A DNA stretch of 64,000 nt from Colletotrichum lupini (Eukaryota > Ascomycota > Sordariomycetes > Glomerellales > Glomerellaceae), in the NCBI RefSeq assembly GCF_023278565.1, contig NC_064672.1:2728001-2792000 (forward strand). Reading direction: 5' to 3'. This document shows, in pieces, positions 61,173-64,000 of the stretch. The position numbers and the translations under genes are program-made. Position 1 is the stretch's first letter. Each line of letters opens with the position of its first letter. The notes beneath the pieces were generated by a model, which saw only the letters and a list, made by a program, of their open reading frames with translations, was not told where the DNA came from and did not search any database.

Positions 61173-61781
61173 TCACTCGGCGTCCGGTCGTGGTACTTTT
61201 GGAACAGGTCCTTCAGTTATCTCATGTCGTTGGAGGCTAAGCCAGCCAATCGCTCCGAAACGTGATGGACTCAACTTTGGGTACATCACCTTTTGAGTAG
61301 TATCGCTCTCGCCAATGAAGTAACTTCTCCCTAGTGAGATCTCGTTGAGTAGTGACTGGCTAAGAAGCGGATGGATCTTTTCAGTCAGGCCAATCATGAT
61401 AGCTGACTGGCCGCCATGGTCGAGAATGTCAACCGCGTATCGGGATGAAGAGGAGACGATGAATCGCCATATAGTCTCACATGCCAGGATTATATCACGA
61501 GGGATACGATGACGCCCAAACCCTCCTCCGTGTCCGCTCATTCTCTCCACCCAAGGATGTCGCAGTCCATCATCATCATCATCATCATCATCAGACAAAC
61601 TCCATCTACTAGCCGTCACATCAAATCGCTTCGCCTGGAACCCAGCATTCAAGACAAGAGAGCAACTATCCGTTCGGTGTCCTCGGACGCCAGGTATCGT
61701 CCGGCCAACCGTATCCGCATTCAAGACATACATGAACTCATCCCCCTCCAAGACTATTCGCCCCCCCCAAAAAGCAACCAT
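61173..61781 (-). CDS. Hypothetical protein, about 202 aa
   Basis: A single open frame from an ATG at 61781 (MVAFWGGRIVLEG) to a stop at 61173. Composition is balanced and protein-like, including IWRFIVSSSSRYAVDILDHG, GQSAIMIGL and GRSYFIGESDTTQK. The DILDHGGQSAIMIGL segment loosely resembles an ankyrin-repeat turn, but one partial unit is not enough to call the domain. Eight Asp residues come from a (CAT)8 microsatellite read on the minus strand. No splice evidence, signal peptide or membrane span. It may be a real lineage-specific gene, the 3' end of a decayed gene, or chance. Confidence 0.33.
   Translation of the reverse strand: MVAFWGGRIVLEGDEFMYVLNADTVGRTIPGVRGHRTDSCSLVLNAGFQAKRFDVTASRWSLSDDDDDDDDGLRHPWVERMSGHGGGFGRHRIPRDIILACETIWRFIVSSSSRYAVDILDHGGQSAIMIGLTEKIHPLLSQSLLNEISLGRSYFIGESDTTQKVMYPKLSPSRFGAIGWLSLQRHEITEGPVPKVPRPDAE
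61568..61591. repeat. (CAT)8 microsatellite
   Basis: Eight uninterrupted CAT units; read on the minus strand they would encode an Asp8 run in the hypothetical ORF at 61173-61781. Confidence 0.95.
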
Positions 61782-64000
61782 CACGAACCGCACCTCGCAA
61801 AAGGCGGGACTGCCCGCTGCCTGGGCCCGCGCCCGCAAACACACATAAAAAGACAAACTTCTTCCATCATCGCGTCAGGAATGTAAAAAAGCAAACACCC
61901 CAATACCCCTTCCCCAGTCGCCGAATCCAATCTAGACCCCCCTCGGACTTTTCAAAATGCCCCACGTGGCAAAACCATCGTCCTCGAAGCGAGGAGGGTT
62001 CGTGGCATTTTTTTCATCGTGCCATCTCACCGGTGCCCGCTGCAGGGAGGGTAATCGACGAGATAGACATTCCAATCAATCTCCGACATTGTTTTACTTC
62101 CAATCCTATCCCGCCATAGGTAAGCTTCGAGGCGGATCTCACAGCTATGTCGGGCACACTTCATTACAACCTTTCTTTCCCAATCCTTACGGTCTCCGGG
62201 TACACCATCTCTCTCTCGGTTACGTCTCGTTATCGTATGGCTGAAAGGTTACTTCAACCTCCTTACTCGGACCCCATGTCAAAGCGTCACGTCACCAGTA
62301 ACCACCGACCAGAAGACATTTTGAGGGGGTCAAAGGGTCTCATGCGCTGGCGTCGTACGGCAAGCACGGTAAAGTCTATGAGATATGTAGTGTGCCTCTC
62401 TTCACCCCAATTTAACCCTGTACGTCACTACATTTTCTCCAGCACGAATTTGACGGCGAGTAAGTCGTCTTCAACGCAAGTGAAAAGAGAGTTGGTGACA
62501 ACCATGGCAGAACAAGATCGAGCTGAGGCCATTTCCCGAGCACCGTTCATAAACTCCATCATTGGTCATCTCTTAGTTGGAAAGGTTTACCAAGGTTTTG
62601 GAAAAACTCTCTCCCCCTTTCCCTTTCCCTTTCCCATCCCCCCCTCGTCTGTATCAATAAACTACAAAGAAGGTTTCTTCAAAGAATAAGCCTTGAGACG
62701 ATTCCCGACGGGTAAGAAAAGAGAGACGTAGTTAAAACCACCCGAATCGGGGGAACAAAAGTGAGTGCTGGTCAGCAAGGTTAACCTTCCCTCGCCTCTT
62801 CGCGCCCAAGAGGTTCGACCGACGTTTTGGGCTTCTTCCCGGCAAGAACCTAGTTGCAATTATCCCAAACAACCAACAACCTTCGCAGAGCCGCTGATGG
62901 GCCCTACCTTTCTTACCAATCAAGTGGGATACCGTGTACAAGGCAAAACTCACAATGCGCCGAAATCGCTGAGCAGCACGCGAGAACGAACCGAACGTTG
63001 GGGATGGATGGATGGATGGATGATGATGACGCTACCTCGACCGCGCCTCGGTACATAGCATCCAGTATCACACCTAAAAGCGATCTCGGACGGCCAAGAG
63101 CGCGGATGCTCTAGGCAGTCACTACTTCCCCCCACCTTCTCATCTACTGCTAGGCTCTCTCCTTGCTGTGAAGCTGGTGCTACACGATGCCGCCTCTTCT
63201 TGTATGCCATGACCCGCAGAGGAGGGCAAGAAAGCCGACCGATTCCAAGACATGAACGGATCACAACGAGCTTTGAGAACAAGCTTAGGTCACCTGGAGA
63301 GATGGTTCAGGCAAGTAAACTAGGCTGAAGTATATGTAAGCTAAGGGGTCTTTTGAGGCGGCGGCGGCTTTCTCGCTCTTTTCAGTATCATGGTTCACGA
63401 TTCCTTGGGTCCTAGGTTCTTGAGGTTCCCAGCGCCGAGTTAGCGCCGGTGTCAAGTTCAAGTGAGGCGTCGCGCGAGAGAGAGACAGATAAAGGTTTCT
63501 GGTTCTTCTGCGGCTCTCTGAGGCTTCCCTTGTATTGCATAAGGTAGGTGCGTTGTGCTTGTGTGCGTTTCTGGACGCGGGAACAGGGCAGTACATTCAA
63601 AAGAAGCGGAAAGTCAATCCTTGATCGAGAAAAGAAGAGACAACCTTGAACCTGTGGCCCTTTTTCGGGGGGAAGTTTCAAGAAAAAAAAAAGTTGGTCC
63701 AAAGAGAAACGGACGGTGCTCGGAGACGAGTCTCGGGGAACCCTTGCTTGAAGAGGCAAACGGGTTCGTGCAGCCAGCCTTCATCGACATGGCATGATGT
63801 AGTCTCTCCCACATCCACTGGTTTATTTACGTCTACTTGGGTGCATTCAACCTCGACTATGATATAGAGGAGGAGGGGAAGAGAAGGATTCAAGAAGAAA
63901 TGGTGAAGACCTGCAACTACAAGCGCCGAATCTGCGAGGACATATGTATACTATTCTACGCATCCATGATGGGAAAAAAAGACAGGTCCCGTCAGCAGCG
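61782..64000. other. Right end of the window, no gene recognised
   Basis: About 2.2 kb with a (CCCTTT)n run at 62611-62635 and a short GGAT repeat near 63002-63020. A 180-codon plus-strand frame at 62147-62689 is Ser/Thr/Arg-rich, includes the repeat and has no recognisable domain, so it is not called. Confidence 0.45.
62611..62635. repeat. (CCCTTT)n microsatellite
   Basis: Four imperfect CCCTTT units in intergenic sequence. Confidence 0.85.

Noticed and set aside
62147..62689. 180-codon plus-strand ORF
   Set aside because: Has an ATG but low-complexity composition, contains a CCCTTT microsatellite and shows no recognisable domain or introns.

Overview
The window comes from a filamentous ascomycete (Pezizomycotina, probably Sordariomycetes). 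Nearly all genes carry short introns (about 53-136 nt) with GTRNGT donors and YAG acceptors. The gene set is fungal: NADH-type glutamate synthase, PHO80-type cyclin, opsin-related protein, CHZ1, BET1 and APC15. A 13.5-kb block shows extreme C-to-T and G-to-A mutation with almost no CpA/TpG left, the signature of repeat-induced point mutation (RIP). I cannot name the species. All splice models are read by eye from frame continuity, splice consensus and protein-family fit.

Layout. 1-4.7 kb: no gene recognised. 4.7-6.9 kb: bifunctional 6-phosphofructo-2-kinase/fructose-2,6-bisphosphatase (+, 4 exons). 6.9-10.9 kb: intergenic, with two weak coding-like traces. 10.9-17.5 kb: glutamate synthase GLT1 (-, 5 exons, about 2112 aa). 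17.5-20.9 kb: long GLT1 upstream region. 20.88-34.38 kb: AT-rich RIP island bounded by terminal inverted repeats next to TA dinucleotides. Inside it are a Ty3/gypsy-like LTR element with a recognisable but destroyed Gag, and two inverted copies of a roughly 1.2-kb element that have been RIPped to different degrees. 34.4-39.5 kb: normal-GC sequence with no gene recognised. 39.5-48.6 kb: a compact run of housekeeping genes: APC15 (+), then BET1, CHZ1, an EMC10-like ER protein and a PHO80-type cyclin (all -). 52.1-55.3 kb: ARMC8/GID5-type armadillo protein (+). About 55.8-55.96 kb: a degenerate tRNA-derived (SINE-like) unit. 58.4-59.3 kb: a retinal-less opsin-related membrane protein (+). 61.2-61.8 kb: an uncertain hypothetical ORF. 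No gene is recognised from there to the end.

The genes are unrelated housekeeping functions: glycolytic control, nitrogen assimilation, the anaphase-promoting complex, ER-Golgi SNARE traffic, H2A.Z chaperoning, ER membrane insertion, phosphate/CDK signalling, the GID ubiquitin ligase and a stress-type membrane protein. They do not form a cluster or operon. The most unusual object is the RIP island, which may be a single large DNA transposon into which other elements were inserted before or during RIP.
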